Positions 34,312-46,112 of a stretch of 64,000 bases of DNA are shown one piece after another (within the stretch, counting starts at the first letter, position 1; the number at the start of each line of letters is the position of its first letter). Where the stretch lies: positions 1,984,001-2,048,000 of the forward strand of contig NC_089191.1 of NCBI RefSeq assembly GCF_947507565.1, in the 5' to 3' direction. This DNA is from Oscarella lobularis (Eukaryota; Porifera; Homoscleromorpha; Homosclerophorida; Oscarellidae). Both the position numbers and the translations under genes were made by a program. The notes below the pieces were generated by a model. It saw only the letters and a program-made list of their open reading frames with translations. It ran no database searches and was not told where the DNA came from.

Positions 34312-34665
34312 AGGCGATTTTGACTACGAACTTTGCCGAAAAGCGGCACCACCCTCTGGCAATCGATGCAAAAAAGATGAAGTCTCCTTCACGAAAGCCT
34401 GCTATTTTTTGACTAAGAACGGCAATAAGATTGCATTGCAAGAAGACGCTCGGAGTAAATGTCACAATCGCGATGCTGACCTAGCATCATTGAGCGACAT
34501 TAGTAAACATATATTGCAAAAGAATCATCTAGCTTCAAAGGGGTATTGGATTGGATTGGGCTGATTTATCATGGCTTAATATCTTACCTGTCACTTTTAC
34601 TAAATGGGCAAAATATTTGACGGTCTCGACTTTGGTTGGTCTGTTGCAAATTTTCTCAAGCGGTT
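34312..34665 (+). pseudogene. dead C-type lectin exon, copy A
   Basis: After a TTTAG acceptor, 34314-34556 encodes DFDYELCRKAAPPS through YWIGL, clearly homologous to the third CTLD exon of the receptor kinase (22038-22475). The frame then shifts at the WIGL motif, continues one frame over as LSWLNILPVTFTKWAKY, loses about 35 nt including the conserved Cys region, and shifts again to give DGLDFGWSVA. The final CTLD cysteines are missing. All three units share these lesions, so the exon was dead before the triplication. Confidence 0.8.
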
Positions 34666-34798
34666 CTTACCCCTATGAGTTTCTTTCTGAATTTCTCCCA
34701 TCGCCACTAAACTCAGCGGTGAGTCGGAATTCTCATTGTTTAATTCCTGATTTTGGTCTAGCCCAGGATATACCTGCCGTACAGTACGCTAGTGCTTC

Positions 34799-35728
34799 TC
34801 ACGGACTGTTAGCAACCAGGATAGGTATAGAAGTATACGCGTCAACAACAATCAAGTTGCTGCTGCCATCAAACATCGCTGATGCATATCGGATGCTAAC
34901 AATGCATTTGGACAATAGAAAAAGAACGCAAAAACAACAACAAGACAAACAAGACACTGCATTGTTTTCAAAGTTTGGAGGAAATTTGAAATCGCCTACA
35001 ATTCCGACCTTACCCCAACCCCTTCCGTTATTGCATTGTATATTCCGCAAACTCCTTTGAGATCTCTTCCCATGTACTTGCTTGAAACGTTGATGCGGAC
35101 GGCGGAGTAGTCAGAATTCGACAGACTGTTGTACCAAACAATTGAGACTTCATTGTCTAATAGAACAAAAATTCCGATGTCTTCATTGACACCAGGATCG
35201 CCAACAAAAATTCTGAATCCCATCCCTTTTCTCGACACGTGAACGTATGGAACGGTGACGACATTCTGAGCGTCTCCTTTGGCCGAGATCTGAATATAAA
35301 TTCGATTTCTCGATAGATTGCCCCTGCATGAGAGATGATAAGTTTATTTATTTACTCACCTTCACATTCTTTTTGCTGTCTATTGAAATGATTGTGTTAT
35401 CGTCGATATCAAATAGCGTGATGACTACATCTTGTAGGATATTTGCATGGTGCTGATTGCTGTAACTCACTACTCCTTCAACTTTCCACCTGTTAGTGTA
35501 TTCGGAAAGTGTCAGCGTCTGCGGCCTATTTGGGGTGGTTTGTCGTCTACCGTTGAAATCATTCACAAAGGGATCCGAAAAAATCCTGCACGTTCCTAGA
35601 GTAATAGATTCGATTGAGTAACAGTTTGTATAACTGATCGCAAACACGTACCAGGAGCATATCCTTCGGTAGCTGAGAGGCTGAATTGAGTCAAAAGAAA
35701 AACACTGAAGAAACAATAACAAAGTCAA
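34799..35728 (-). CDS. VWD-domain gene, copy A
   Basis: An upstream exon ending at 35652 encodes a hydrophobic stretch (FFSVFLLTQFSLSATEGYAP), a probable signal peptide; its Met was not found. Exon 35595-35360 starts a von Willebrand D domain (GTCRIFSDPFVNDFNG, the GDPHY-like site reading SDPFV). After a 30-40 nt gap the downstream frame to about 35011 ends the domain (INVSSKYMGRDLKGVCGIYN). The two halves are one base out of phase across the only visible GT-AG pair in every copy, so a missed junction or old frameshift is possible. A further exon near 34901-34799 could give a short C-terminus. VWD domains form multimers or matrix; an extracellular role is inferred. Confidence 0.55.
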
Positions 35729-36244
35729 CCGTATTCAATCGCAGATGAGCTGTATACCCTGTAAGGAACAGTGTCTGCATGATCGTTCGAGCTCAGGGAA
35801 ATTGAGAGAATGGCTTGTCTGCAACGAAACTCTTCCTTTAAGTAGGTGGTAGTCCGGAAACGTAATGATGCAAAGAGAACATTATATTAATTGAATTATT
35901 GGTGCATTTGAGACGGCGTCAGCCGGCGATGAGAACTCTAAAGGTCGCTGTATTTTTTGATGTTATCTAAATGGCAGCCAAATGAATACCTCTCAACTTG
36001 AATCAAATACGTGTGACCCATCGTCGCTTAAACTGAAAACGTCGGAGTCAACAAAAAACATGCATAATTAGCTTTCAGCAGTCGGCCCAAAGTCACTTTC
36101 AACGATTTGGAGCGGAGAGTAGCTGCGATACTTTTGACAAAAGTTTCTTAGCATCCTTATAGTATTCGAAATTCATATAGTATTCGAAAAGTGGTCGAAC
36201 TGCGAGGTCAGAGTGTGTGAGAGGAAGCGACGGAAATGACCCTT

Positions 36245-36376
36245 AGTCAGCTCGTTACATCCGTCAGCTGGTTACATCCGTCAGCAGGTTATATCCGTGA
36301 GCTGGTTACATCCGTGAGCTGGTTTAATCCGTCAGCTCGTTACATCCGTGAGCTGGTTACATTCGTCAGCTGGATA
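36245..36376. repeat. 17-bp minisatellite, unit A, about 8 copies
   Basis: Unit CAGCTGGTTACATCCGT with S/G variants at the first base; eight tandem copies. Confidence 0.9.
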
Positions 36377-36464
36377 CACTAAAGTGGAAGAGGATTTTCT
36401 CACCAACGTCCGATTCTAATTAATTAATTAATTAAAACGTGAGGCCAACAACGGTCTATCTACA

Positions 36465-36960
36465 GATACTATAAAGCGAAAATGCGTTTTTATGCGGCGA
36501 ACTCCCGTGCACATCGCCTCGCAAAGTTGTGCTTGACTTACTTTTCGGCGAATCGGGAGCCCTATCGATCGAGGGGCGTCGATCGCCCGAAAGCCGCTAG
36601 CGAGGGCGCCGCGGAGCAAATCGCCGCCTCCGAGGCGCGGCGAAGGCTTCAAACAGTCAAGCCATCGGCCCCGTTCGCCCATCGGGGCCCATTTCGGGTG
36701 CGAACGCGTCGATCGCAGTAGATAGCGGGGGCGTTTCCGAGCGACGGCGTCATTAATTGCAATTTGTCGCCATGACGAAAAGCAATTGCGCAGTCGCGTT
36801 GACGTCGCCCTTCTCTCCAACAACAATTGATCATCTCGCGAATATTCGAACACATCGAACGAGGTGAGATTCCAGACAGTTCTCGCGTCGCGGCGCGAAG
36901 ACCGCACCCACCCCATTTTCGACCCTTACGTTACCTTTGCGAAAACGCACTACGAGAGAA
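36465..36960. other. GC-rich conserved block, unit A
   Basis: About 500 bases, markedly richer in GC and CpG than its surroundings, kept nearly unchanged in the three units. Minus-strand frames of up to 162 codons exist but resemble no family. It lies about 0.8-1.2 kb upstream of the VWD gene start, so a CpG-island-like promoter for that gene is one reading. Just downstream (37028-37071) is an imperfect palindrome AAGTGGGCGTG...CACGCCCACTT. Confidence 0.4.
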
Positions 36961-37384
36961 ACAGACGAAGGAATTTTTTACCTAATTCTGCTTGTTTTGC
37001 TTGTAATACTTTTCGTTGTCTGAAACAAGTGGGCGTGCCAAGTCTTCGCTCAGAATAGCCACGCCCACTTGGCCGTTGACTGAGCAGACTGTGCTAGGTG
37101 GCGTTGAGTCGTGAGAGGTAGGAAGAGTACGCGAGTGATTCGTCTGCCCGTCGTCATTGGCTCGCTTCGCGATGAAAATCTGCTCCGCCACTTGGAATGG
37201 CGTTGAAGCCCTAACCTTGTGACGCACAGGAACCGTTTCTAATTAATTAATTTAGTGAGCAACTGAGAGAGAGGCAAGAATGAGCTGTACGACAAGGCAA
37301 ATTTTTAGCCGTAGCAATACATGTTATAATTCACGGCAGATCTCCAGGAAATGAGGTTGATAGCCAATGATAACTGAAAAATTG

Positions 37385-38310
37385 GTGAGGCCACCTTTGA
37401 GGATTCACTATCACTAGGGCCACGAGATTATTGCTCGCTGCGACCGTTGTAAATATCGTTCGCACGTATACTTCCAGTCACATAAAGAACAACCTCTTAG
37501 GTCCTCCTCGATCACCGGAGAAAGGAACTCGACTTACGACGGAGGAGAGACGAGCCTCGAAAGAGAAATGATAAATTCGGTTACTGGGCGAGAATGCGTT
37601 AGGTACGAGAATACGTTAGGTACGAGCGAGTTCTCAAGCGACGGGGTTACGTAAAGAGGGAGAGCACCGTGCACGACTTTATGTACTCGCGCACGATCCG
37701 TGACGCAAACTCTTCGCTGATTGGACGTCGAGTGTATAAATCGCAAACGGCGTCACGCGAGAGAGCGTTGCTTTTTGCACCTCTACGCGTAACCAAAAAA
37801 GGTCATAATTGGAGCGATCACGCGCGTGCAGCGTTTGTCCCAAAAGAAAAGGGGAACAAGAGACGAGCACGTGCACGCGTGCATAGCCAAGATGGCCTAC
37901 GTGTGACGTCACCGTTTCGTTCACGAATCTCCATGAAACGCGAGGAAAGCGGGACGAAAGGCGACCAGAAACGCTCCAACTCTTTCGATCGAGTTCGCCT
38001 TTCGAAAGAAACGCGGCGAACTCGATCGAGTCGTAGTGAAATAAAGGACTCGTGATTTCGACCTGTAGATTCGGGCAAGGACAGTTTTGGGGCTCATAGT
38101 CGAAGCAGAGAGCAACAGTTGTGTTGCAGTTTCTCGTGGAATCGAGAGAGATGCGCTCGCTCACCTTCGTTTCGCTTCGAAAGAGTGCATATAAACTGTC
38201 TGAGCCTCTTCGACGTCGATTCCAGCGCAGTTCGATCAATCTTAATTTTTGAACGCGTAGGGATATTCGTTCGTCTAAATCGCGTAAAATTCTCACTGTA
38301 CAACCATAGA
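37385..38310 (+). repeat. chimera: half GTGAGGC element joined to the 3' part of the 1.55-kb element, unit A
   Basis: 37385-37588 equals the left half of the GTGAGGC element at 56313. From about 37590 (CGAGCGAGTTCTCAAGCGAC) the sequence equals 26545-27215 of the 1.55-kb element, including AAGATGGCC and TGACGTCAC. The identical join is found at 43233-44158. Confidence 0.75.
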
Positions 38311-38468
38311 TATTAGAGAGAGAAATGAACATTCATTTCCCTTGTCTTTATCCGGGTAATGCTCTCAGAAAAACAAACCTTTTGACTGAATTTTTCACGA
38401 CGCTCTCTTCGGCTTTGTGCATGGGCTTTCCCAAGCAGTTTTTCTACAGGCTGGCGCTTTTACGAAAG

Positions 38469-39238
38469 GTGAGGCTTCCTAAGGGGTATCGCGAACAGAT
38501 TTTCGCGTTGCGAAGCGTAACGTAAAGCTCGAGACTCCTCTTCATTATTGTGTTTGACGTTACCCTAAAGGCCTATATTTCGACAGTGCCGTCGGCGAGT
38601 CTCAGGGGTTCCCCATCGCTTTAGAGACGAATTTATCCGTCACACTTTCGAAGCCCGTCTCTGGTGCGTCGCGATCCGAATTTGTTACTTCGTTGCACAA
38701 AGCGAAGCCAAAAGGTTAGTCTCCATATTACTGGATTATTGCGATCGAGCGATGTTCACAACGCCCGCTGCGAGCAAAAGTCCCGTGGCCCTAGCCTCCC
38801 AAGCCAGGCTCTCCCGTAGTGAAGCGCGCTTTAGCGCGTCCACTACAGGGAGAGCCTGGGCGCACTCGTCTGCGTCATAGGCCATGTGACCACCCGACTT
38901 TCCACGTGACCATTTTGAGGACATCCCACAGGATCCGAAATAGCCTCTGACTGACGTAGAAAACAGGCAGACATCTCGTTACTAGTCATGCAAGCATTTA
39001 CTAAAGTGCAGGTCTAATCTTAACCACTCGAAGAACTTGTATAAATAAGGCTCTGACCTGCTCTGACCACTTCGAAATGGTCACGTGGAAAGTCGGGTGG
39101 TCACATGGCCTATGACGCAGACGAGTGCGCCCAGGCTCTCCCTGTAGTGGACGCGCTAAAGCGCGCTTCACTACGGGAGAGCCTGGCTTGCGAGGCTACC
39201 GTGGCCCCAGTGATGCTGAACCCTAAAGGGGCCTCTCC
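38469..39238 (-). mobile_element. GTGAGGC-family element, copy 6, split by a foldback insertion
   Basis: Left motif GTGAGGCTTCCTAAGGGG at 38469; right motif CCCTAAAGGGGCCTCTC ending about 39238, where TCAC has become TCTC as in unit C. The 409-bp foldback element plus its 9-bp duplication lies inside. Confidence 0.75.
38792..39200. mobile_element. 409-bp foldback transposon, 9-bp target duplication
   Basis: Both ends are the same roughly 130-bp sequence in inverted orientation, nearly perfect, starting TAGCCTC and ending GAGGCTA. It is flanked by the direct repeat CCGTGGCCC (38783-38791 and 39201-39209); units A and C keep the empty site with one CCGTGGCCC. Within each end is a hairpin CCAGGCTCTCCC...GGGAGAGCCTGG. 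There is no transposase. A 9-bp duplication with long inverted ends fits the Mutator-like class; an 8-bp hAT reading is less good. Confidence 0.9.
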
Positions 39239-39562
39239 CCGTTCTCTCCTTTCTGTCATACAGACTTTCGATCGTCCTTCTCCCCAAGATCATTTTTACA
39301 AGTGGGAGAAATTGCAGTTTGATGCTGCACTGGTTTAGAAAAATCCTAATCAAAATTTCTTCTGATGCAAAATCATTTTTAATTTAGACAACGCTGCTGT
39401 AAAACGACCTCTATCATTGGCATGTAAAAGGAAGTGATAGAGAACACCGTATTGAAATTTTTGCCCGCTCACCCTAAAGGTATCCATCCGGCTACAACCG
39501 TTCATTCCCTCCCCTACGGAAGTGAAAGACTTCATTTCATGTAGGCTTTTCACATAAACATA

Positions 39563-39982
39563 TTGTTTACGTCAAAAAGCGAAACTGTCTTATTCAGCGT
39601 TGAATATTTTCAAGCAGCCAAAAACTTCTCACGCTTCCATAAATATATTCTTTCTCTCATGCCGTCATGGACTTCGATGAATATGAAAACCTCTAGCTGG
39701 ACTCCCTATCTAAGTAGAGAAAACATTTGTAAAGGTTGGATCGAACGGTACAAAGCCCTGCCTGGCATCACGCGACATTTATCCCTTTTTGTATTAACTC
39801 ATCAGTCAGACAAGACGAGAGATCGAGGGCTGCACCTTTCCTCACTAGTTCGCTTTCAAGCAAAGACTAATACTTCGTTTGCAACTCTGTTTGAGGAAAA
39901 TCGTATAACCAGCATAGTTTATTGTAGTAGTGATGAAAGTCAAGGCATCTTTTGTATAATTTTTGCAGAGATAGAGAGATAA
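39563..39982 (+). pseudogene. conserved unknown frame, copy B
   Basis: Same as the frame at 33726 but with a stop (AGATAA) after 139 codons where the other copies read AGAAAA. Keeps the 45 nt missing in copy A. Confidence 0.3.
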
Positions 39983-40189
39983 ACCTTTGCGAGCCTTTAC
40001 GCTGTTGAAGCTATAGCAGAAGTATTATGGGTCTCGTTGTTGGTGAGGCTCCCTTTCTTTCTCACATTGTGTTCACAGTCTTATGGAGTTTCTTTAGTGT
40101 CCCCATGCAATTAACCTAAGGTGAGCTTCTTTTGCTGTTTTTATTGTGCATAACGTATGCCTTTCCTCTTTGTACTTCATTGTGTATTT

Positions 40190-40565
40190 AGGCGATTTTG
40201 ACTACGAACTTTGCCGAAAAGCGGCACCACCCTCTCAAAATCGATGCAAAGAAGATGAAGTCTCCTTCACGAAAGCCTGCTACTTTTTGACTAAGACCGG
40301 CAATAAGATTGCATTGCAAGAAGACGCTCGGAGTAAATGTCACAATCGCGATGCTGACCTAGCATCATTGAGCGACATTAGTAAACATTTCTTGCAAAAG
40401 AATCATCTAGCTTCAAAGGGTTATTGTATTGGATTGGGCTGATTTAGAATGATACGTCAAGCAGTTTTTCATGGCAAAATATCTTACCTGTCAGTTTTAC
40501 TAAATGGGCAAAATATTTGACGGTCTCGACTTTGGTTGGTCTGTTGCAAATTTTCTCAAGCTGTT
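40190..40565 (+). pseudogene. dead C-type lectin exon, copy B
   Basis: Same lesions as copy A, plus a Trp-to-Cys change (GYCIGL) and extra bases after that motif. Confidence 0.8.
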
Positions 40566-40698
40566 CTTACCCCTATGAGTTTCTTTCTGAATTTCTCCCA
40601 TCGCCACTAAACTCAGTGGTGAGTCGGAATTCTCATTGTTTAATTCCTGATTTTGGTCTTGCCCAGGATATACCTGCAGTACAGTACGCTAGTGCTTC

Positions 40699-41640
40699 TC
40701 ACGGACTGTTAGCAACCAGGATAGGTATAGAAGTATACGCGTCAACAACAATCAAGTTGCTGCTGCCATCAAACATCGCTGATGCATATCGGATGCTAAC
40801 AATGCATTTGGACAATAGAAAAAGAACGCAAAAACAACAACAAGACAAACAAGACACTGCATTGTTTTCAAAGTTTGGAGGAAATTTGAAATCGCCTACA
40901 ATTCCGACCTTACCCCAACCCCTTCCGTTATTGCATTGTATATTCCGCAAACTCCTTTGAGATCTCTTCCCATGTACTTGCTTGAAACGTTGATGCGGAC
41001 GGCGGAGTAGTCAGAATTCGACAGACTGTTGTACCAAACAATTGAGACATCATTGTCTAATAGAACAAAAATTCCGATGTCTTCATTGATACCAGGATCG
41101 CCAACAAAAATTCTGAATCCCATCCCTTTTCTCGACACGTGAACGTATGGAACGGTGACGACATTCTGAGCTTCTCCTTTGGCCGAGATCTGAATATAAA
41201 TTCGAGTCCTCGATAGATTGCCCCTGCATGAGAGATGATAAGATTACTTATTTACTCACCTTCACATTCTTTTTGCTGTCTATTGAAATGATTGTGATAT
41301 CAAATAGCGTGATGACTACATCTTGTAGGATATTTGCATGGTGCTGATTGCTGTAACTCACTATTCCTTCAACTTTCCACCTTTTAGGGTATTCGGAAAG
41401 TGTCAGCGTCTGCGGCCTATTTGGGGTGATTTGTCGTCTACCGTTGAAATCATTCACAAAGGGATCCGAAAAAATCCTGCACGTTCCTAGAGTAATAGAT
41501 TCGATTGAGTAACAGTTTGTATAACTGATCGCAAACACGTACCAGGAGCATATCCTTCGGTAGCTGAGAGGCTGAATTGAGTCAAAAGAAAAACACTGAA
41601 GAAACAATAACAAAGTCAACCGTATTCAATCGCAGATGAG
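40699..41640 (-). CDS. VWD-domain gene, copy B
   Basis: Near-identical to copy A; a 9-nt deletion removes three residues from the loop around FDIDDNTIIS (here FDITIIS). The same phase mismatch between the two VWD halves is present. Confidence 0.5.
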
Positions 41641-42129
41641 CTGTATACCCTGTAAGGAACAGTGTCTGCATGATCGTTCGAGCTCAGGGAAATTGAGAGA
41701 ATGGCTTGTCTGCAACGAATCTCTTCCTTTAAGTAGGTGGTAGTCCTGAAACGTAATGACGCAAAGAGAACATTATATTAATTGAATTATTGGTGCATTT
41801 GAGACGGCGTCAGCCGGCGATGAGAACTCTAAAGGTCGCTGTATTTTTTGATGTTATCTAAATGGCAGCCAAATGAATACCTCTCAACTTGAATCAAATA
41901 CGTGTGACCCATCGTCGCTCAAACTGAAAACGTCGGAGTCAACAAAAAACATGCATAATTGGCTTTCAGCAGTCGGCCCAAAGTCACTTTCAACGATTTG
42001 GAACGGAGAGTAGTTTTGACAAAAGTTTCTTAGCATCCTTATAGTATTCGAAATTCATATAGTATTCGAAAAGTGGTCGAACTGCGAGGTCAGAGTGTGT
42101 GAGAGGAAGCGACGGAAATGACCCTTAGT

Positions 42130-42232
42130 CAGCTGGTTACGTCCGTGAGCTGGTTACATCCGTGAGCTGGTTATATCCGTCAGCTCGTTACTTCCGTGAG
42201 CTGGTTACATTCGTCAGCTGGTTACACTAAAG
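42130..42232. repeat. 17-bp minisatellite, unit B, about 6 copies
   Basis: Same unit as in copy A with six tandem copies, so it has changed length since duplication. Confidence 0.9.
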
Positions 42233-42312
42233 TGGGAGAGGGTTTTCTCACCAACGTCAGATTCTAATTAATTAATTAATTAAAACGTGAGGCCAACAAA
42301 GGTTTATCTACA

Positions 42313-42808
42313 GATACTATAAAGCGAAAATGCGTTTTTATGCGGCGAACTCCCGTGCACATCGCCTCGCAAAGTTGTGCTTGACTTACTTTTCGGCGAA
42401 TCGGGAGCCCTATCGATCGAGGGGCGTCGATCGCCCGAAAGCCGCTAGCGAGGGCGCCGCGGAGCAAATCGCCGCCTCCGAGGCGCGGCGAAGGCTTCAA
42501 ACAGTCAAGCCATCGGCCCCGTTCGCCCATCGGGGCCCATTTCGGGTGCGAACGCGTCGATCGCAGTAGATAGCGGGGGCGTTTCCGAGCGACGGCGTCA
42601 TTAATTGCAATTTGTCGCCATGACGAAAAGCAATTGCGCAGTCGCGTTGACGTCGCCCTTCTCTCCAACAACAATTGATCATCTCGCGAATATTCGAACA
42701 CATCGAACGAGGTGAGATTCCAGACAGTTCTCGCGTCGCGGCGCGAAGACCGCACCCACCCCATTTTCGACCCTTACGTTACCTTTGCGAAAACGCACTA
42801 CGAGAGAA
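42313..42808. other. GC-rich conserved block, unit B
   Basis: Almost identical to 36465-36960, followed by the same palindrome near 42876-42919. Confidence 0.4.
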
Positions 42809-43232
42809 ACAGACGAAGGAATTTTTTACGTAATTCTGCTTGTTTTGCTTGTAATACTTTTCGTTGTCTGAAACAAGTGGGCGTGCCAAGTCTTCGCTCA
42901 GAATAGCCACGCCCACTTGGCCGTTGACTGAGCAGACTGTGCTAGGTGGCGTTGAGTCGTGAGAGGTAGGAAGAGTACGCGAGTGATTCGTCTGCCCGTC
43001 GTCATTGGCTCGCTTCGCGATGAAAATCTGCTCCGCCACTTGGAATGGCGGTGAAGCCCTAACCCTGTGACGCATAGGAACCGTTTCTAATTAATTAATT
43101 TAGTGAGCAACTGAGAGAGAGGCAAGAATGAGCTGTACGACAAGGCAAATTTTTAGCCGTAGCAATACATGTTATAATTCACGGCAGATCTCCAGGAAAT
43201 GAGGTTGATAGCCAATGATAACTGAAAAATTG

Positions 43233-44158
43233 GTGAGGCCACCTTTGAGGATTCACTATCACTAGGGCCACGGGATTATTGCTCGCTGCGACCGTTGTAA
43301 ATATCGTTCGCACGTATACTTCCAGTCACATAAAGAACAACCTCTTAGGTCCTCCTCGATCACCGGAGAAAGGAACTCGACTTACGACGGAGGAGAGACG
43401 AGCCTCGAAAGAGAAATGATAAATTCGGTTACTGGGCGAGAATGCGTTAGGTACGAGAATACGTTAGGTACGAGCGAGTTCTCAAGCGACGGGGTTACGT
43501 AAAGAGGGAGAGCACCGTGCACGACTTCATGTACTCGCGCACGATCCGTGACGCAAACTCTTCGCTGATTGGACGTCGAGTGTATAAATCGCAAACGGCG
43601 TCACGCGAGAGAGCGTTGCTTTTTGCACCTCTACGCGTAACCAAAAAAGGTCATAATTGGAGCGATCACGCGCGTGCAGCGTTTGTCCCAAAAGAAAAGG
43701 GGAACAAGAGACGAGCACGTGCACGCGTGCATGGCCAAGATGGCCTACGTGTGACGTCACCGTTTCGTTCACGAATCTCCATGAAACGCGAGGAAAGCGG
43801 GACGAAAGGCGACCAGAAACGCTCCAACTCTTTCGATCGAGTTCGCCTTTCGAAAGAAACGCGGCCAACTCGATCGAGTCGTACAGAAATAAAGGACTCG
43901 TGATTTCGACCTGTAGATTCGGGCAAGGACAGTTTTGGGGCTCATAGTCGAAGCAGAGAGCAACAGTTGTGTTGCAGTTTCTCGTGGAATCGAGAGAGAT
44001 GCGCTCGCTCACCTGCGTTTCGCTTCGAAAGCGTGCATATAAACTGTCTGAGCCTCTTCGACGTCGATTCCAGCGCAGTTCGATCAATCTTAATTTTTGA
44101 ACGCGTAGGGATATTCGTTCGTCTAAATCGCGTAAAATTCTCACTGTACAACCATAGA
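43233..44158 (+). repeat. repeat chimera, unit B
   Basis: Same fused structure as 37385-38310, with the join near 43437. Confidence 0.75.
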
Positions 44159-44316
44159 TATTAGAGAGAGAAATGCACATTCATTTCCCTTGTCTTTATC
44201 CGGGTAATGCTCTGAGAAAAACAAACCTTTTGACTGAATTTTTCACGACGCTCGCTTCGGCTTTGTGCAGGGGCTTTCCCAAGCAGTTTTTCTACAGGCT
44301 GGCGCTTTTACGAAAG

Positions 44317-44668
44317 GTGAGGCTTCCTAAGGGGTATCGCGAACAGATTTTCGCGTTGCGAAGCGTAACGTAAAGCTCGAGACTCCTCTTCATTATTGTG
44401 TTTGACGTTACCCTAAAGGCCTATATTTCGACAGTACCGTCGGCGAGTCTCAGGGGTTCCCCATCGCTCTAGAGACGAATTTATCCGTCACACTTTCGAA
44501 GCCCGTCTCTGGTGCGTCGCGATCCGAATTTGTTACTTCGTTGCACAAAGCGAAGCCAAAAGGTTAGTCTCCATATTACTGGATTATTGCGATCGAGCGA
44601 TGTTCAGAACGCCCGCTGCGAGAAAAAGTCCCGTGGCCCCAGTGATGCTGAACCCTAAAGGGGCCTCT
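44317..44668 (-). mobile_element. GTGAGGC-family element, copy 8 (in unit C)
   Basis: Like 33048-33400, with CCGTGGCCC present once (empty site for the foldback element of unit B). Confidence 0.7.
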
Positions 44669-44994
44669 CCCCGTTTTCTCCTTTCTGTCATACAGACGTT
44701 CGATCGTCCTTCTCCCCAAGATCATTTTTACAAGTGGGAGAAATTGCAGTTTGATGCTGCACTGGTTTAAAAAAATCCTAATCAAAATTTCTTCTGATGC
44801 AAAATCATTATTAATTTAGACAACGCTGCTGTAAAACGACCTCTATCATTGGCATGTAAAAGGAAGTGATAGAGTACACCGTATTGAAATTTTTGCCCGC
44901 TCACCCTAAAGGTATCCATCCGGCTACAAACGTTCATTCCCTCCCCCACGGAAGTGAAAGACTTCATTTCATGTAGGCTTTTCACATAAACATA

Positions 44995-45555
44995 TTGTTT
45001 ACGTCAAAAAGCGAAACTGTCTTATTCAGCGTTGAATATTTTCAAGCAGCCAAAAACTTCTCACCCTTCCATAAATATATTCTTTCTCTCATGCCGTCAT
45101 GGACTTCGATGAATATGAAAACCTCTAGCTGGACTCCCTATCTAAGTAGAGAAAACATTTGTAAAGGTTGGATCGAACGGTACAAAGCTCTGCCTGGCAT
45201 CACGCGACATTTATCCCTTTTTGTACTAACTCATCAGTCAGACAAGACGAGAGATCGAGGGCTGCACCTTTCCTCACTAGTTCGCTTTCAAGCAAAGACT
45301 AATACTTCGTTTGCAACTCTGTTTGAGGAAAATCGTATAACCAGCATAGTTTATTGTAGTAGTGATGAAAGTCAAGGCATCTTTTGTATAATTTTTGCAG
45401 AGATAGAGAGAAAAACCTTTGCGAGCCTTTACGCTGTTGAAGCTATAGCAGAAGTATTATGGGTCTCTTTGTTGGTGAGGCTCCCTTTCTTTCTTTCTCA
45501 CATTGTGTTCACAGTCTTATGGAGTTTCTTTAGTGTCCACATGCAATTAATCTAA
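44995..45555 (+). pseudogene. conserved unknown frame, copy C
   Basis: Longest version, 186 codons, with neither the 45-nt deletion of A nor the stop of B. Still without a recognisable domain. Confidence 0.3.
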
Positions 45556-45626
45556 GGTGAGCTTTTTTTGCTGTTTTTATTGTGCATAACGTATGCCTTC
45601 CCTCTTTGTACTTCATATTGTATTTA

Positions 45627-45975
45627 GGCGATTTTGACTACGAACTTTGCCGAAAAGCGGCACCACCCTCTGGCAATCGATGCAAAAAAGATGAAGTCTC
45701 CTTCACGAAAGCCTGCTATTTTTTGACTAAGAACGGCAATAAGATTGCATTGCAAGAAGACGCTCGGAGTAAATGTCACAATCGCGATGCTGACCTAGCA
45801 TCATTGAGCGACATTTGTAAACATGTATTGCAAAAGAGTCATCTAGCTTCAAAGGGGTATTGGATTGGATTGAGCCTATTTATCATGGCTTAGTATCTTA
45901 CCTGTCACTTTTACTAAATGGGCAAAATATTTGACGGTCTCGACTTTGGTTGGTCTGTTGCAAATTTTCTCAAGC
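45627..45975 (+). pseudogene. dead C-type lectin exon, copy C
   Basis: Same lesions as copies A and B: frame break after YWIGL, deletion after KWAKY. Confidence 0.8.
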
Positions 45976-46112
45976 GGTTCTTACCCCTATGAGTTTCTTT
46001 CTGAATTTCTCCCATCGCCACTAAACTCAGGGGTGAGTCGGAATTCTCATTGTTTAATTCCTGATTTTGGTCTGGCCCAGGATATACCTGCCGTACAGTA
46101 CGCTAGTGCTTC

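Larger units (their letters stand above)
32902..38324. repeat. tandem segmental unit, copy A (5.4 kb)
   Basis: The same order of parts follows in copies B and C: GTGAGGC element (reverse), an unknown conserved frame, dead CTLD exon, VWD gene on the minus strand, 17-bp minisatellite, GC-rich block, then a chimera of two repeats. Most blocks are nearly identical between copies, indicating recent duplication. Confidence 0.9.
38325..44172. repeat. tandem segmental unit, copy B (5.85 kb)
   Basis: Same contents as unit A; longer mainly because of the foldback transposon at 38792-39200. Confidence 0.9.

Noticed and set aside
36428-36916. 162-codon minus-strand frame in the GC-rich block of the triplicated unit
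   Set aside because: Strongly biased Arg/Ser/Pro composition typical of chance frames in GC-rich DNA; opposite frames are also open.
37028-37071. Small transposon from the AAGTGGGCGTG palindrome
   Set aside because: Only a short imperfect palindrome; no target duplication and no other dispersed copies seen outside the triplicated unit.
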